Source of the DNA: Gemmata sp.
GTDB lineage: Bacteria; Planctomycetota; Planctomycetia; Gemmatales; Gemmataceae
Reading direction: 5' to 3'
DNA: 55,131 nucleotides
Assembly: GCA_025055115.1 (NCBI GenBank)
Contig: JANWYJ010000047.1
Coordinates: 1-55,131, forward strand
The translations under genes and the position numbers were made by a program. The notes below the pieces were generated by a model that worked only from the letters and a program-made list of their open reading frames with translations, had not been told where the DNA came from and searched no databases. Below are positions 7,848 to 17,290 of this stretch, piece after piece; position 1 is the first letter of the stretch; each line of letters begins with the position of its first letter.

Positions 7848-9200
7848 ATGCACCGGTTGGGGCTTACATCACTGCTGGGTTGGATGGTAGCTACCATCGC
7901 GGGTTGTGGCGGTGGCCAGTCGGAGCCGCCCAAACTGCCGCCTCCCAAAGTGACCGTCATTTCACCGGTGAAGTACCCGGTTCGCGATTACTGGCACTAT
8001 AACGGCTATCTGGATACGACCGAGTCGGTCGAAGTCCGCTCCAAGATTCGCGGCTTTATTGCCAAAGTCGAGTTCAAAGAAGGGACCGAAGTTCAAGAAG
8101 GGGATTTACTGTACCGCATCGAGCGGGTTGAGTACGAGACGGCCCGCAACAAAGCCAAAGCGGAACGGGACCGCGCCGAAGCAGACATCAAAAACCTCGA
8201 AGCTCAGATCAAACTCGCCAAGGCCGACCGCGACCGCTATGCCGAAGCAGTCCAACGCGGCGTCGAAGCTCGCCCCGAGTTGGATCGTGCTCAGGCAACT
8301 TATGATGTTCGGGTGGCCGAACATCAAGCCGCCATCGCCACCCGTGATGCTGCGGAGGCTGCTCTCAAGACTGCCGAAATCCAGCTCAACTATACAGAAA
8401 TTCGCGCCAAAATCAGCGGGCGCATCAGCCGTACCCTGGTGAACAAAGGCAATCTGATTCAGGCCGACACGACACTATTGACCACCATTGTTCGCGTTGA
8501 TGAGTTGTTTGTTTACTTCGATGCTCCCGAATCCGACTTCGCCGCCTATCAGCGCGCTCAAATATCCCGACTTCCGCTGCGTGCCGGGGTTCTGATAGCC
8601 CGGATGTTGCTCGGACAGGGGTTTTCGGAAGTGGGCAGCCTCCCGGTGGAAGTTGGCTTGCCTGGGGAAGAAGGCTACCCGCATGGGGGCTACATTGACT
8701 TCCGCGAAAATCGCATTGAAACGAGCACCGGCACCATCCGTATCCGGGGACGGGTCGACAACCCCCCCGTCCATGGCATTCGGCTTTTGTTCCCCGGCAT
8801 GTATGCCCGCATTCGGGTACCGAAGGGCGAGCCGGTTCCACAACTGACAGTTCCTGAGGACTGCCTCATGACTGGGCAGGAAGGGCGATTCGTTTACGTT
8901 CTCGATGTGAACAACAAGGTGGAGAAGCGACTCGTAACGGTCGGCGCGACGGTTTGGCGTGCACCGCCGCCGACCACCGGGGTTTCCGTGCCCAGTTGGG
9001 TCGCCGTCAATCCGCAGCCCCTCCCGCCTCCGGAGGGGCAGCCCCCCAAATCCACGCGACGGCTCATCAAATCCGTGGTCGCGATCACCGCGGGACTGCA
9101 ACCCGCTGACCGCGTTCTTCTCGATGGACTCCAACGGGTACGACCCGGGGATGCGGTGGACCCCGAATTATGGACGATTGTACCCCCCGAAAATCCCTGA
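7848..9200 (+). CDS. RND efflux periplasmic adaptor lipoprotein (membrane fusion protein)
   Basis: The start is ATG 7848, preceded by GAGGA; upstream in-frame codons are not part of the signal. The N-terminus ends in the lipobox TIAGC (Cys20), so the protein should be lipid-anchored. Residues about 35-85 form the first half of a barrel-sandwich (lipoyl) domain (VEVRSKIRGFIAKVEFKEG). A long charged alpha-helical hairpin follows (about 90-175, rich in Ala/Glu/Lys/Arg), then the second lipoyl half (LNYTEIRAKISGRISR) and beta-barrel and membrane-proximal domains. The C-terminal part has a Pro-rich insertion (NPQPLPPPEGQPPK) before ITAGLQPADRVLLDGLQRVRPG. It lies 74 bases upstream of the pump and almost certainly works with it, linking the inner-membrane pump to an outer-membrane channel. 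No TolC-like channel gene is seen in the window. Confidence 0.9.
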   Translation: MHRLGLTSLLGWMVATIAGCGGGQSEPPKLPPPKVTVISPVKYPVRDYWHYNGYLDTTESVEVRSKIRGFIAKVEFKEGTEVQEGDLLYRIERVEYETARNKAKAERDRAEADIKNLEAQIKLAKADRDRYAEAVQRGVEARPELDRAQATYDVRVAEHQAAIATRDAAEAALKTAEIQLNYTEIRAKISGRISRTLVNKGNLIQADTTLLTTIVRVDELFVYFDAPESDFAAYQRAQISRLPLRAGVLIARMLLGQGFSEVGSLPVEVGLPGEEGYPHGGYIDFRENRIETSTGTIRIRGRVDNPPVHGIRLLFPGMYARIRVPKGEPVPQLTVPEDCLMTGQEGRFVYVLDVNNKVEKRLVTVGATVWRAPPPTTGVSVPSWVAVNPQPLPPPEGQPPKSTRRLIKSVVAITAGLQPADRVLLDGLQRVRPGDAVDPELWTIVPPENP

Positions 9201-9274
9201 CCGACCCGATCCAGACTCACGGAAACCATTAATATTTGGAATCGAAGCCGCGTCCCGACCAGCCATCCAACCGC

Positions 9275-12200
9275 ATGATACCCCGTTTCTTCATCGACCG
9301 ACCGATTTTCGCGAATGTCTTGGCCATCGTGACGGTGCTATTCGGCGTGGTGGCCATGTATCGCCTTCCGGTGGAACGCTATCCCCCGATCACTCCACCC
9401 ACGGTCCAAGTCAGCGCAACCTACCCAGGAGCCAACGCCAAGGTCGTCACCGAGACAGTGGCTGCTCCTTTGGAACAGCAGATCAACGGGGTGGAGAACA
9501 TGATGTACATGTCGTCCACCAGTTCCGCGGACGGCTCGTACAACCTGACAATTACCTTTGAAATCGGCACGAATCTCGACGATGCTCAGGTCTTGGTGCA
9601 GAATCGCGTCAGCGTGGCCGAACCCCAATTGCCCGAAGAAGTGCGCCGCCAAGGCGTGACGGTGCGGAAACAATCCTCGAATATTATCCTGGCTATCTCG
9701 CTCACATCACCACCACCCAAAGACAAATTCGACCTCACCGTCGATCCGTACGCCCTCCGCGCAACCGGTGTAACCCTGGAGCAGGTTCTGTCGACCGTTC
9801 AAGCTGCGGGGGTAGCAGCACAATCGCATCCGAACGGGCAGCCGTTGTGCTATCGACTCTTTGCTTCTGAGAACTTTGCCAATGACGGCCCGGCGGGTGC
9901 CGATAAGTTGCGCCGGCTGGCTCTGAATCGGGGCGGACAACCACCCATTCCCTTGGGGGATGTCGCGCGCGTGGAAACCCTGCCAGGAGCTTTTGATTCG
10001 CTGTTTCTGTCTAATTACGCTACTTTGAGACTGCGGGATGTCCTCAGTCGCGTCCCCGGAGTCGGCGATGTGCTGGTGCGTGGGGTCGGTGCGTATTCGA
10101 TGCGCATCTGGCTGGACCCCGATAAGCTCGCCGCGCGGCGGCTGACCACCAACGATGTCCTCTACGCTCTCCGACGACAGAATGTGCAGGTAGCGGCTGG
10201 TCAAGTGGGTCAACCGCCCAATCCCTCCGGTCAGCGTTTTCAATACACGATCACGACACTGGGGCGATTGACTAACCCGGAAGAGTTTGAGCAGATCATC
10301 GTCAAATCCGGCAGTGCTGGGCAAATTGTTTATCTCCGAGATGTTGCAGAAGTGGAGTTGGGTGGGCAATCCTATGACTCATTCGCGTCGCGCAGTGGCT
10401 TCAATTCAGCCAATATTCTGATCTATCAACTGCCAGGTTCCAACGCCTTGGAAGTGGCCCGGGGGGTTCGTGCTGCGATGGAACTCATCCGACCGACGCT
10501 CCCGCCCGGCATGGAATACAGTATCCCGTTTGACACCACCAAGTTCGTCGATGCCGCGATTACCGAGGTGTACAAAACACTGTTTGAAGCCGGGGCGTTG
10601 GTGTTGGTAGTTATCCTGGTGTTTCTGCACAGTTGGCGCGCCCTGTTGGTCCCCGCCACAACGGTTCCGGTCACGATCATCGGCGCGTTTGCCTTCATGC
10701 CGTTTCTCGGCTTCTCGATCAACTTACTCACACTCTTTGGTTTGGTGTTGGCTATTGGTATTGTTGTGGATGATGCCATCGTGATTGTGGAAAATGCCGC
10801 CCACCACATCGAACGGGGTTTGGCTCCACGACAGGCCACGATTCAAGCGATGGATGAAGTCACAGGGCCGATCATTTCGATCACTCTGGTTTTGATGGCT
10901 GTCTTTTTGCCGTCGGCCTTTTTGGGCGGCATCACAGGGCAGATGTATCGGCAGTTTGCCCTCACGATTGCGGCCACAGCCCTCATCAGTGCAATCAATG
11001 CTCTCACATTAAAACCTGCTCAATGTGCAACCTGGTTAAAACCGGTCCACCAAAAAGGTTTCTTGACACGATTGTTTGAATCCATCTACCGACCGATCGA
11101 AAATGCGTACACTTGGTCGGTACGGCAATTGCTTCGTGTCTGGTGGTTGGTGTTGGGCCTCTTTGTGGTGGTCGCGCTGATCACGGCGTACCTATATCAG
11201 AAAACCCCCCGCGGCTTTTTGCCGGAAGAAGACCAAGGCTATGTCGTTATCGCGGTGCAATTACCCGATGCGGCATCGATCGATCGGACGCGCGAAGTCA
11301 CCGATCAGATGACGACCATTCTGCGCGACACACCCGGTGTCGAGAGCTGGTTTGTGCTGGGCGGGTTTTCGCTCATCGAAGGCACGGCCGCCCCCAATTC
11401 CGCCACCGCCTTTGCAGCCTGGACCGATTGGAAGAACCGCACCGATCCGGCCCTAGCGCAAGAGGCCCTGAAAGCCCGTTTGCAGCGGGAGTTTGCCACG
11501 ATTCGCGAAGCGGTCATTCTCGTCTTTGTGCCACCGGCCATTCAGGGGCTGGGGTTTGTTGGTGGCTTCCAGATGCAAGTCCAAGATCGGGAAGGGGTGG
11601 GCTTGGAGATTCTCCAGGAGCGGGCCCAAGCCCTGGTCGCTGCCGGTATTCAGTCGCCGCTGATCGATGCTCGCGGAACGCGGACGAGCTTTCGCGCTGG
11701 GGTGCCTCAAATTTACTTGAACATTGATCGGGAGAAAGCGGAAAAGATGGGCGTGAAGATGGACGACATCTTCGCGACCCTGCAAGCTAACCTCGGCTCA
11801 GTTTACGTCAACGACTTCAATAAGTTTGGCCGCGTTTGGCAAGTGCGCGTTCAGGCGGATGCTCGATTCCGCGGTGATACAGAAACGATTCGCCGGCTCG
11901 AGGTGCCCGGACGGGAACCCCCGGCCAGCACCGAGGGGGCAAACCGCAACAACCTGCCCACGCGTGTCCCACTGGGTACGCTCCTGACCAGCGATATTCA
12001 GCTCGGGCCGCAATCGATTATCCGCTACAATCTGTATCCCACCGCGCAGATTCTGGGTAGCGCGGCACCAGGGGTGAGTTCCGGAGCCGCCATTCAAGTG
12101 ATGGAAGAAGTGGCTCGTCGTGAATTACCACCCACACTGGGCTATGAATGGACAGGCCTTTCGTTTCAAGAAAAGCGGGCCAGTGGTGATGCCCTGAGTC

Positions 12201-13006
12201 TCTTGAAGATGCCGATCACCGAATCGATAGTGGTCTATACTCTGGCGGTGCTGCTGGTCTATCTTATTCTCGCAGCCCTCTATGAAAGTTGGTTGCTACC
12301 GTTGGCAGTTATTCTGGTTGTACCCTTGGGACTGCTTGGTGTCGTTGGGGCTGTGAACCTGCGGATTTGGTTGCACAGCATCGATCCGACTATTGCTACG
12401 ACAGATAACAATATCTATACACAGATCGGAATAGTATTGATCATTGCCCTGGCCAGTAAGAATGCCATTTTGATTGTCGAATTTGCCCGTGAGTTGCGTC
12501 TGGCCGATCGATCCATCCGGCAAGCCGCCATCGAAGCCGCACGGCTGCGTTTCCGCCCCATCATAATGACCAGTTTTGCGTTTATCTTGGGTGTACTGCC
12601 GCTGGTGTTTGCTAGCGGGGCCGGCGCTGCCAGCCGCCAATCGTTGGGGACTGCGGTTTGTGGAGGCATGATCACTTCGACGGTTCTGGCGGTGTTTTTC
12701 GTTCCCGTCTTTTATGTTGCCATTCAATCATGGATCGAGTGGATCAACGGTCCGCCGGTAGCGCCACCCGGTTTTCATGCCATCGGCTCTGTTCCCGAAC
12801 CGGAAATCCGCGGTGATAATCCACCACCAACTCCACCGCCATGCGCCTCCACTGAACTTCGTGAAGCCACGGCAGTGGCAGTCGAGTCACAACCCACTCC
12901 GCCAACCCCCTCGGCACACGACAAGCCTTCGACCGAGGCACAGACCGGAGCATCCCCGACTGCACACAATCCCGATCCACCAGCCACCCCACCCCCTTCG
13001 TCATAA
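9275..13006 (+). CDS. RND (HAE1/AcrB-type) multidrug efflux permease with a 92-residue insertion
   Basis: The start is ATG 9275 (MIPRFFIDRPIFANVLA), the classical N-terminus of AcrB-type pumps. The product has 1243 residues against about 1050 for the family. VVDDAIVIVENA in TM4 carries the proton-relay pair Asp499/Asp500, and SKNAILIVEFA carries the TM10 lysine, so the pump looks functional. Two additions explain the extra length. First, there is an insertion between SLTSP and FDSLFLSNYATLRLRD (about residues 147-238). The aspartate pair sits exactly 92 positions later than Asp407/408 of E. coli AcrB. The insertion itself (LRATGVTLEQVL, PIPLGDVARVE) resembles an RND porter-domain segment. Second, there is a C-terminal Pro/Thr/Ala-rich tail of about 90 residues. 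The pump is an inner-membrane, proton-driven exporter, probably of drugs or other hydrophobic compounds. Confidence 0.9.
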   Translation: MIPRFFIDRPIFANVLAIVTVLFGVVAMYRLPVERYPPITPPTVQVSATYPGANAKVVTETVAAPLEQQINGVENMMYMSSTSSADGSYNLTITFEIGTNLDDAQVLVQNRVSVAEPQLPEEVRRQGVTVRKQSSNIILAISLTSPPPKDKFDLTVDPYALRATGVTLEQVLSTVQAAGVAAQSHPNGQPLCYRLFASENFANDGPAGADKLRRLALNRGGQPPIPLGDVARVETLPGAFDSLFLSNYATLRLRDVLSRVPGVGDVLVRGVGAYSMRIWLDPDKLAARRLTTNDVLYALRRQNVQVAAGQVGQPPNPSGQRFQYTITTLGRLTNPEEFEQIIVKSGSAGQIVYLRDVAEVELGGQSYDSFASRSGFNSANILIYQLPGSNALEVARGVRAAMELIRPTLPPGMEYSIPFDTTKFVDAAITEVYKTLFEAGALVLVVILVFLHSWRALLVPATTVPVTIIGAFAFMPFLGFSINLLTLFGLVLAIGIVVDDAIVIVENAAHHIERGLAPRQATIQAMDEVTGPIISITLVLMAVFLPSAFLGGITGQMYRQFALTIAATALISAINALTLKPAQCATWLKPVHQKGFLTRLFESIYRPIENAYTWSVRQLLRVWWLVLGLFVVVALITAYLYQKTPRGFLPEEDQGYVVIAVQLPDAASIDRTREVTDQMTTILRDTPGVESWFVLGGFSLIEGTAAPNSATAFAAWTDWKNRTDPALAQEALKARLQREFATIREAVILVFVPPAIQGLGFVGGFQMQVQDREGVGLEILQERAQALVAAGIQSPLIDARGTRTSFRAGVPQIYLNIDREKAEKMGVKMDDIFATLQANLGSVYVNDFNKFGRVWQVRVQADARFRGDTETIRRLEVPGREPPASTEGANRNNLPTRVPLGTLLTSDIQLGPQSIIRYNLYPTAQILGSAAPGVSSGAAIQVMEEVARRELPPTLGYEWTGLSFQEKRASGDALSLLKMPITESIVVYTLAVLLVYLILAALYESWLLPLAVILVVPLGLLGVVGAVNLRIWLHSIDPTIATTDNNIYTQIGIVLIIALASKNAILIVEFARELRLADRSIRQAAIEAARLRFRPIIMTSFAFILGVLPLVFASGAGAASRQSLGTAVCGGMITSTVLAVFFVPVFYVAIQSWIEWINGPPVAPPGFHAIGSVPEPEIRGDNPPPTPPPCASTELREATAVAVESQPTPPTPSAHDKPSTEAQTGASPTAHNPDPPATPPPSS

Positions 13007-13034
13007 ACCGCGCTGATTCTCGTAGCGGCCGATG

Positions 13035-13040
13035 TATAAT
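13035..13040 (+). promoter_or_regulatory. Perfect TATAAT box upstream of the reductase gene
   Basis: TATAAT stands 28 bases after the pump's stop codon. The best -35 candidate (CTGATT at 13013-13018, 16-base spacing) is weak. If it is used, transcription would start near 13047, just before the 13057 hairpin. Confidence 0.35.
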
Positions 13041-13056
13041 GAGACTACGGGCAACA

Positions 13057-13085
13057 ACACCCCCGCCTGCTCCCCGCGGGGGTGT
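13057..13085 (+). terminator. GC-rich hairpin between pump and reductase genes
   Basis: ACACCCCCGC (13057-13066) pairs perfectly with GCGGGGGTGT (13076-13085) across a 9-base loop. Only CGTGTTTG follows, so the T-tract is poor. It may end the efflux operon or act as a leader structure or attenuator for the reductase transcript, if that starts at the TATAAT box just upstream. Confidence 0.55.
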
Positions 13086-13127
13086 CGTGTTTGAACTATC
13101 TTGGCTTCCCGGGAACGTGGGCTGCTT

Positions 13128-14057
13128 ATGACCGCTGAGGAAATCCGCGAACTCCGGCAACGACGTTACAACGCCACGGTGATATCCTTACAGCGGATCA
13201 ACCCCGACCTGATGATTCTCCGCGTCAAACCGGATTTTCCACGCCCTCCCCACCAACCCGGTCAATATTGCACCCTCGGCCTAGGATATTGGGAACCGCG
13301 CGTCGCGGGATGCCAAGCTGAAACACTCGCTCCGGGTGAGGAAACCAAAGTCGTTCGCCGCGCCTACTCGATCAGTTGCTCCATCTTGGATGCTACGGGG
13401 GAACTTCTCCGCATCGAAGAAACGGATTGGCTGGAGTTCTACATTGTACTAGTTCGCGAAAACCCGGATGGTCGAGTACCAGCTCTCACGCCCCGATTGT
13501 TTGCCCTCCAAGAAGGCGACCGTTTGCAAATGGGTGAACGTATCACGGGGCACTACACCTTAGAACCTGTTCGCCCTACCGACACGGTCATCTTTCTGAG
13601 TACCGGCACGGGTGAAGCCCCGCACAATTACATGACGTGGGAACTGCTGCGGCGACGGCACCCAGGCAGAATTGTCAGCGTCTGTTGCGTTCGCTATCTC
13701 CGCGATCTGGGGTATTCTGCGATTCATCACGAGCTGATGAAACGCTACAGCAACTATACCTATCTGGCGTTGGCGACACGCGAGCCGGGGATCACCCAGA
13801 AAGTCTACATCCAAGACCTCATCACCAGTGGGGCTTTGGAAGAACGCTTGGGGCACCCTCTCGATCCGGCAAACACTCACGTTTTCCTCTGTGGGAACCC
13901 CAAAATGATCGGTGTTCCCACGCGCGATAAACAAACCGGAACAACGACTTACCCGTCGCCGACCGGAGTTATTGAGATTCTGGAAGCACGCGGTTTTCAA
14001 GCCGATGTCGCGGCTTGGAAACGGAAAGGAAACATTCACTTTGAAGAATATTGGTGA
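13128..14057 (+). CDS. Ferredoxin-NADP reductase-like flavoprotein
   Basis: The start is ATG 13128 (MTAEEIRELRQRRYN); the frame upstream to TTG 13101 adds a poor N-terminus. The 309-residue product has the FAD-binding barrel with the R-x-Y-S motif (VVRRAYSISCS, about residues 81-91) and PPHQPGQYCTLGL, where an isoalloxazine-side loop is expected. The NADP-binding half has FLSTGTGEAPHNYM and FLCGNPKMIGVP near the C-terminus, ending in a W residue (HFEEYW), like plant- and bacterial-type FNRs. It should move electrons between NADP(H) and ferredoxin or flavodoxin in the cytoplasm. A region between the two motifs is longer than in short bacterial FNRs (GCQAETLAPGEETK). It stands 9 bases upstream of the kinase gene and is probably cotranscribed with it. 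Confidence 0.85.
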   Translation: MTAEEIRELRQRRYNATVISLQRINPDLMILRVKPDFPRPPHQPGQYCTLGLGYWEPRVAGCQAETLAPGEETKVVRRAYSISCSILDATGELLRIEETDWLEFYIVLVRENPDGRVPALTPRLFALQEGDRLQMGERITGHYTLEPVRPTDTVIFLSTGTGEAPHNYMTWELLRRRHPGRIVSVCCVRYLRDLGYSAIHHELMKRYSNYTYLALATREPGITQKVYIQDLITSGALEERLGHPLDPANTHVFLCGNPKMIGVPTRDKQTGTTTYPSPTGVIEILEARGFQADVAAWKRKGNIHFEEYW

Positions 14058-14066
14058 GGTTTTTGG

Positions 14067-14942
14067 ATGGCTGATGTCAATGATGTGATCAATGGGTACC
14101 GCTTGCGCTCATTGCTGCAGACGGGTCAAACTTCGCAAGTCTTTGAAGTGGTCGAAATTCAAAGCAACCGCCACTTTGCCATGAAATTGCTCCTGCCGGA
14201 GGCCGCGGAGAAACCCGAACACCGCAAAGCGCTCTTCAATGAAGCGGAAGTTGGGATCAAGATGACTCATCCCAACGTCGTTCGCATTGTGAAAGTCCAC
14301 AAATCACCCACACAGCCACATTTCATCATGGAATTCTTTCCCTCGGGAAGCCTCCGCCTGCGGCTGCAAGCCAAAGACTTTGCGTTCATCAAGGAACACA
14401 GCCGCAAAATTTTCAAGCAAATGGCCACTGGATTGGCCTACATGAATGCCAGTGGCTTTGTTCATCGTGACGTCAAGCCGGACAATATCCTCGTCAATTC
14501 TCTCGGTGATACCAAGATCATCGATTTCGCCATCGCCAAGCGCATTCCAACCGGCCTAGCCAAGCTTTTCTACCGCAAATCGAAGCCCCAGGGCACACCA
14601 AGCTTCATGAGTCCTGAGCAGATCCGCGACGAAATCCCTGATCCGCGCATGGATATTTATAGCTACGGTTGTACTCTCTTCGAATTGCTCACGGGTCGCC
14701 CGCCCTTCCGCGGCAGTTCGACCAATGACCTACTCAGCCGCCACTTTGCCGAGAAACCGGCCCCACCCTCGGCCTACAACCCGGATGTCACCGATGAAAT
14801 GTCCCAGTTTGTCCTCAAGTTGATTGCCAAAAAGAAAGAAGAACGCCCTAGCAATTTCCATGAGGTCTTGATGGAATTCCGGAAAGTGAAACAGATTTAT
14901 AAATCACTCCCCGAGCAGCCCACACCGGATGAATATCTGTGA
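14067..14942 (+). CDS. Serine/threonine protein kinase, single-domain, with DFA in place of DFG
   Basis: The start is ATG 14067, 9 bases after the reductase. The 291 residues are a Hanks-type kinase domain with almost nothing else and no membrane segment, so the protein should be cytoplasmic. The ATP lysine is in FAMKLL (Lys40). The catalytic loop is FVHRDVKPDNIL, complete with Asp, Lys and Asn. The P+1 region is GTPSFMSPEQIRDE, and MDIYSYGCTLFELLTGRPPF is the subdomain IX motif. Two departures are notable. The Gly-rich loop is degenerate (LLQTGQTSQVFEV). The metal-binding motif is IDFAIAK, with Asp kept but Gly replaced by Ala. Activity is likely but could be altered. Its position between a redox enzyme and AccA suggests a housekeeping operon; its target is unknown. 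Confidence 0.85.
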   Translation: MADVNDVINGYRLRSLLQTGQTSQVFEVVEIQSNRHFAMKLLLPEAAEKPEHRKALFNEAEVGIKMTHPNVVRIVKVHKSPTQPHFIMEFFPSGSLRLRLQAKDFAFIKEHSRKIFKQMATGLAYMNASGFVHRDVKPDNILVNSLGDTKIIDFAIAKRIPTGLAKLFYRKSKPQGTPSFMSPEQIRDEIPDPRMDIYSYGCTLFELLTGRPPFRGSSTNDLLSRHFAEKPAPPSAYNPDVTDEMSQFVLKLIAKKKEERPSNFHEVLMEFRKVKQIYKSLPEQPTPDEYL

Positions 14943-14984
14943 ATTGAGAAGGTCTATAAGCATCTCCAATATACGGGTTGATCT

Positions 14985-15932
14985 ATGATCCGGCCACTAC
15001 CCTTTGAATCAGACTTGCATGAGTTAGAACTGGAGATCGCTCGGCTCGAGACTCAGTCCGATGGCGAATCCACCGAGACTTTGAAACGACTCCGCAAAGA
15101 ACTGGCGACGCTCCGGAAGGAACGCTACAACCAACTCACACCCTGGGATGTCGTTCTCGTGGCTCGACATGAGAACCGACCGCAGTTTCTCGACTATGTC
15201 GACATGATCTTCGAGGAGTTTGTCGAGCTGCACGGTGACCGCTCGGTGGGTGACGATCGCGCCATCCGCACGGGCTTCGCTCGCCTTGGTGATTTCAAGG
15301 TGATGCTCGTGGGTCACCAAAAAGGCAAAACTTTGGCCGAGCGGCAGCAGTGTTATTATGGCTGTGCGCACCCGGAAGGTTATCGGAAGGCTATCAGCAA
15401 GATGCGGCTGGCGGCCAAGTATCAAATCCCTGTGGTCTGTCTCATCGACACACCCGGGGCTTTCCCCGGTGTGGGCGCGGAAGAACGGGGGCAGGCGCAG
15501 CTCATCGCCACCAGCATCCTGGAGATGACGCGCCTGCCGACTCCGATTGTGTGTGTGGTGATCGGTGAAGGTGGTTCGGGCGGGGCATTGGGTATCGGAG
15601 TCGGGGATTATGTCGGAATGTTGCAGTTCGCGTATTATTCCGTAATCAGTCCGGAAGGTTGTGCCGGAATTCTCTGGAAGGTGGCCAGCGATGATACCAA
15701 ACCACGGGCCGCGGCGGCCTTGCGGCTGACTGCGCAGGACCTCTATCAAGTGGGAGTCATTGATGAGATCCTCGCCGAGCCGCCCGGGGGTGCCCACCGC
15801 GACCCGCGGGCGATGGCCGCCACGCTCAAAAGCTCTATCACTCGGCAATTGCGTCACTTGACCCAGCGCAGTATTTCGGAATTGTTGGATCAACGTTATG
15901 CAAAGTATCGTCAGATGGGCATCTACTCATAA
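14985..15932 (+). CDS. accA: Acetyl-CoA carboxylase carboxyltransferase subunit alpha
   Basis: The protein has 315 residues, starting at ATG 14985, and matches AccA throughout. The N-terminal coiled region LHELELEIARLETQ is followed by LTPWDVVLVARHENRPQFLDYV, FVELHGDRSVGDDRAIRTGFA, HQKGKTLAERQQCYYGCAHPEG and the oxyanion segment LIDTPGAFPGVGAEERGQ with IGEGGSGGALGIGVGD. With AccD it transfers the carboxyl group from biotin-BCCP to acetyl-CoA to make malonyl-CoA, the first committed step of fatty acid synthesis, in the cytoplasm. The other subunits are not in the window, which is common for scattered acc genes. It is 42 bases downstream of the kinase and ends the plus-strand run; the next gene, proA, converges on it. 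Confidence 0.97.
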   Translation: MIRPLPFESDLHELELEIARLETQSDGESTETLKRLRKELATLRKERYNQLTPWDVVLVARHENRPQFLDYVDMIFEEFVELHGDRSVGDDRAIRTGFARLGDFKVMLVGHQKGKTLAERQQCYYGCAHPEGYRKAISKMRLAAKYQIPVVCLIDTPGAFPGVGAEERGQAQLIATSILEMTRLPTPIVCVVIGEGGSGGALGIGVGDYVGMLQFAYYSVISPEGCAGILWKVASDDTKPRAAAALRLTAQDLYQVGVIDEILAEPPGGAHRDPRAMAATLKSSITRQLRHLTQRSISELLDQRYAKYRQMGIYS

Positions 15933-16006
15933 TAGATATCCCCACTCATAACAATATATCATGCTTATAACACCGCAAATGTTGCTTGATAAGAATCACG
16001 GGCTGA

Positions 16007-17290
16007 CTACTCACGGATGTGTCCACATCCTTCCACGATGTATTTGTAAGTGGTCAATTCGCGGAGACCACAGGGACCGCGGGCGTGGAACCGATCGGTG
16101 CTGATGCCAATTTCAGCACCTAAGCCGAATTCATATCCATCGTGGAATCGTGTACTAGCATTGATCATCACCGCCGCAGAATCGACCCGCCGCGCGAATT
16201 CACGAGCCGTTCTCATATCATTGGTGATGATCGCATCGGTGTGATGGGAGCCAAACGTGTGAATGTGGTCGATGGCTTCATCCAGATGGGAAACCACCTT
16301 GACTGAGAGAATCCAATCGAGATATTCGGTGCGATAATCCTCGGTAGTGGCTGCCTTGGCTGCGGGAATCAGTTGACATGTTTCCGGACAACCCCGCAAT
16401 TCGACACCCTCGCTCAAGAGTCGCTTCCCAATTTGTGGCAGAAAAACCGCAGCAATGCTGCGATGCACCAATAAGCATTCGGCCGCATTGCAGGTTGCTG
16501 GCCGTTGGCATTTGGCGTTGATCACGATGTGCTCGGCCATTTGCAGATCCGCGGCAGCATCGACATAAACATGGCAAACACCGTCGAAGTGCTTGAGGAC
16601 GGGCATCGTGGCTTCCGAGCTGACGCGTTGAATGAGTGACTTTCCGCCGCGGGGGATCACCAGGTCGATCCACTCCTTCATGCGGAGGAGAGTTCCTACG
16701 GCCTCGCGGGCCGTTGTCGGCACCAATTGGACCCCATGTGGTGGCAAGCCGTGGTGGGCCAGTTGGGCCGACAACAGTTCGTGGAACAGCGTATTGGTAT
16801 GAAAAGCTTCACTGCCGCCGCGGAGGATCACCGCGTTGCCGCTTTTGACACACAGAGCCGCGGCATCGACAGTGACGTTAGGTCGCGATTCGTAGATGAA
16901 GAAAATCACGCCCAGTGGCACGCCCACTTTGAAGACAGACAGACCATTGGGGCGTTGGGTCACTTCGCGGATTTCACCCACGGGGTCGGGAAGAGCGGCG
17001 ATTTGCCGCAAGGAATCCGCTAGCGCGGCGAGACGTTGTGGGTTTAACGTCAGGCGGTCGATCGTGGCAGCCGTCAATCCTTGGGCCGCAGCAGCGCGAA
17101 CGTCTTTTTCATTGGCTGCTAAGATATCTTGTTGACGCTGTTGCAGTATCTCCGCACACGCCAATAGCCAGCGATTTTTCTGGATCGCGGAAGCCTGTGC
17201 CAGGTGGCGCGCGGCGGTGCGGGCCTGGCGTGCAAGTGCTTCGCACAGAGTGTTGAAATCTGTCGCCAAGTCAGTTGCTGCGGTCGCCAT
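16007..17290 (-). CDS. proA: Gamma-glutamyl phosphate reductase (glutamate-5-semialdehyde dehydrogenase)
   Basis: The start is ATG 17290 ([13 protein letters not shown]), giving 427 residues, the family's normal length. The frame is open much further upstream, but that part only shadows folP. Recognisable segments are [49 protein letters not shown] and the catalytic cysteine in [14 protein letters not shown]. The C-terminal part [34 protein letters not shown] is the ProA signature region. The enzyme reduces gamma-glutamyl phosphate with NADPH to glutamate-5-semialdehyde in proline synthesis, in the cytoplasm. It overlaps the end of folP by 20 bases, so the two are translationally linked. ProB is not in the window. 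Confidence 0.96.
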   Translation of the reverse strand: MATAATDLATDFNTLCEALARQARTAARHLAQASAIQKNRWLLACAEILQQRQQDILAANEKDVRAAAAQGLTAATIDRLTLNPQRLAALADSLRQIAALPDPVGEIREVTQRPNGLSVFKVGVPLGVIFFIYESRPNVTVDAAALCVKSGNAVILRGGSEAFHTNTLFHELLSAQLAHHGLPPHGVQLVPTTAREAVGTLLRMKEWIDLVIPRGGKSLIQRVSSEATMPVLKHFDGVCHVYVDAAADLQMAEHIVINAKCQRPATCNAAECLLVHRSIAAVFLPQIGKRLLSEGVELRGCPETCQLIPAAKAATTEDYRTEYLDWILSVKVVSHLDEAIDHIHTFGSHHTDAIITNDMRTAREFARRVDSAAVMINASTRFHDGYEFGLGAEIGISTDRFHARGPCGLRELTTYKYIVEGCGHIRE

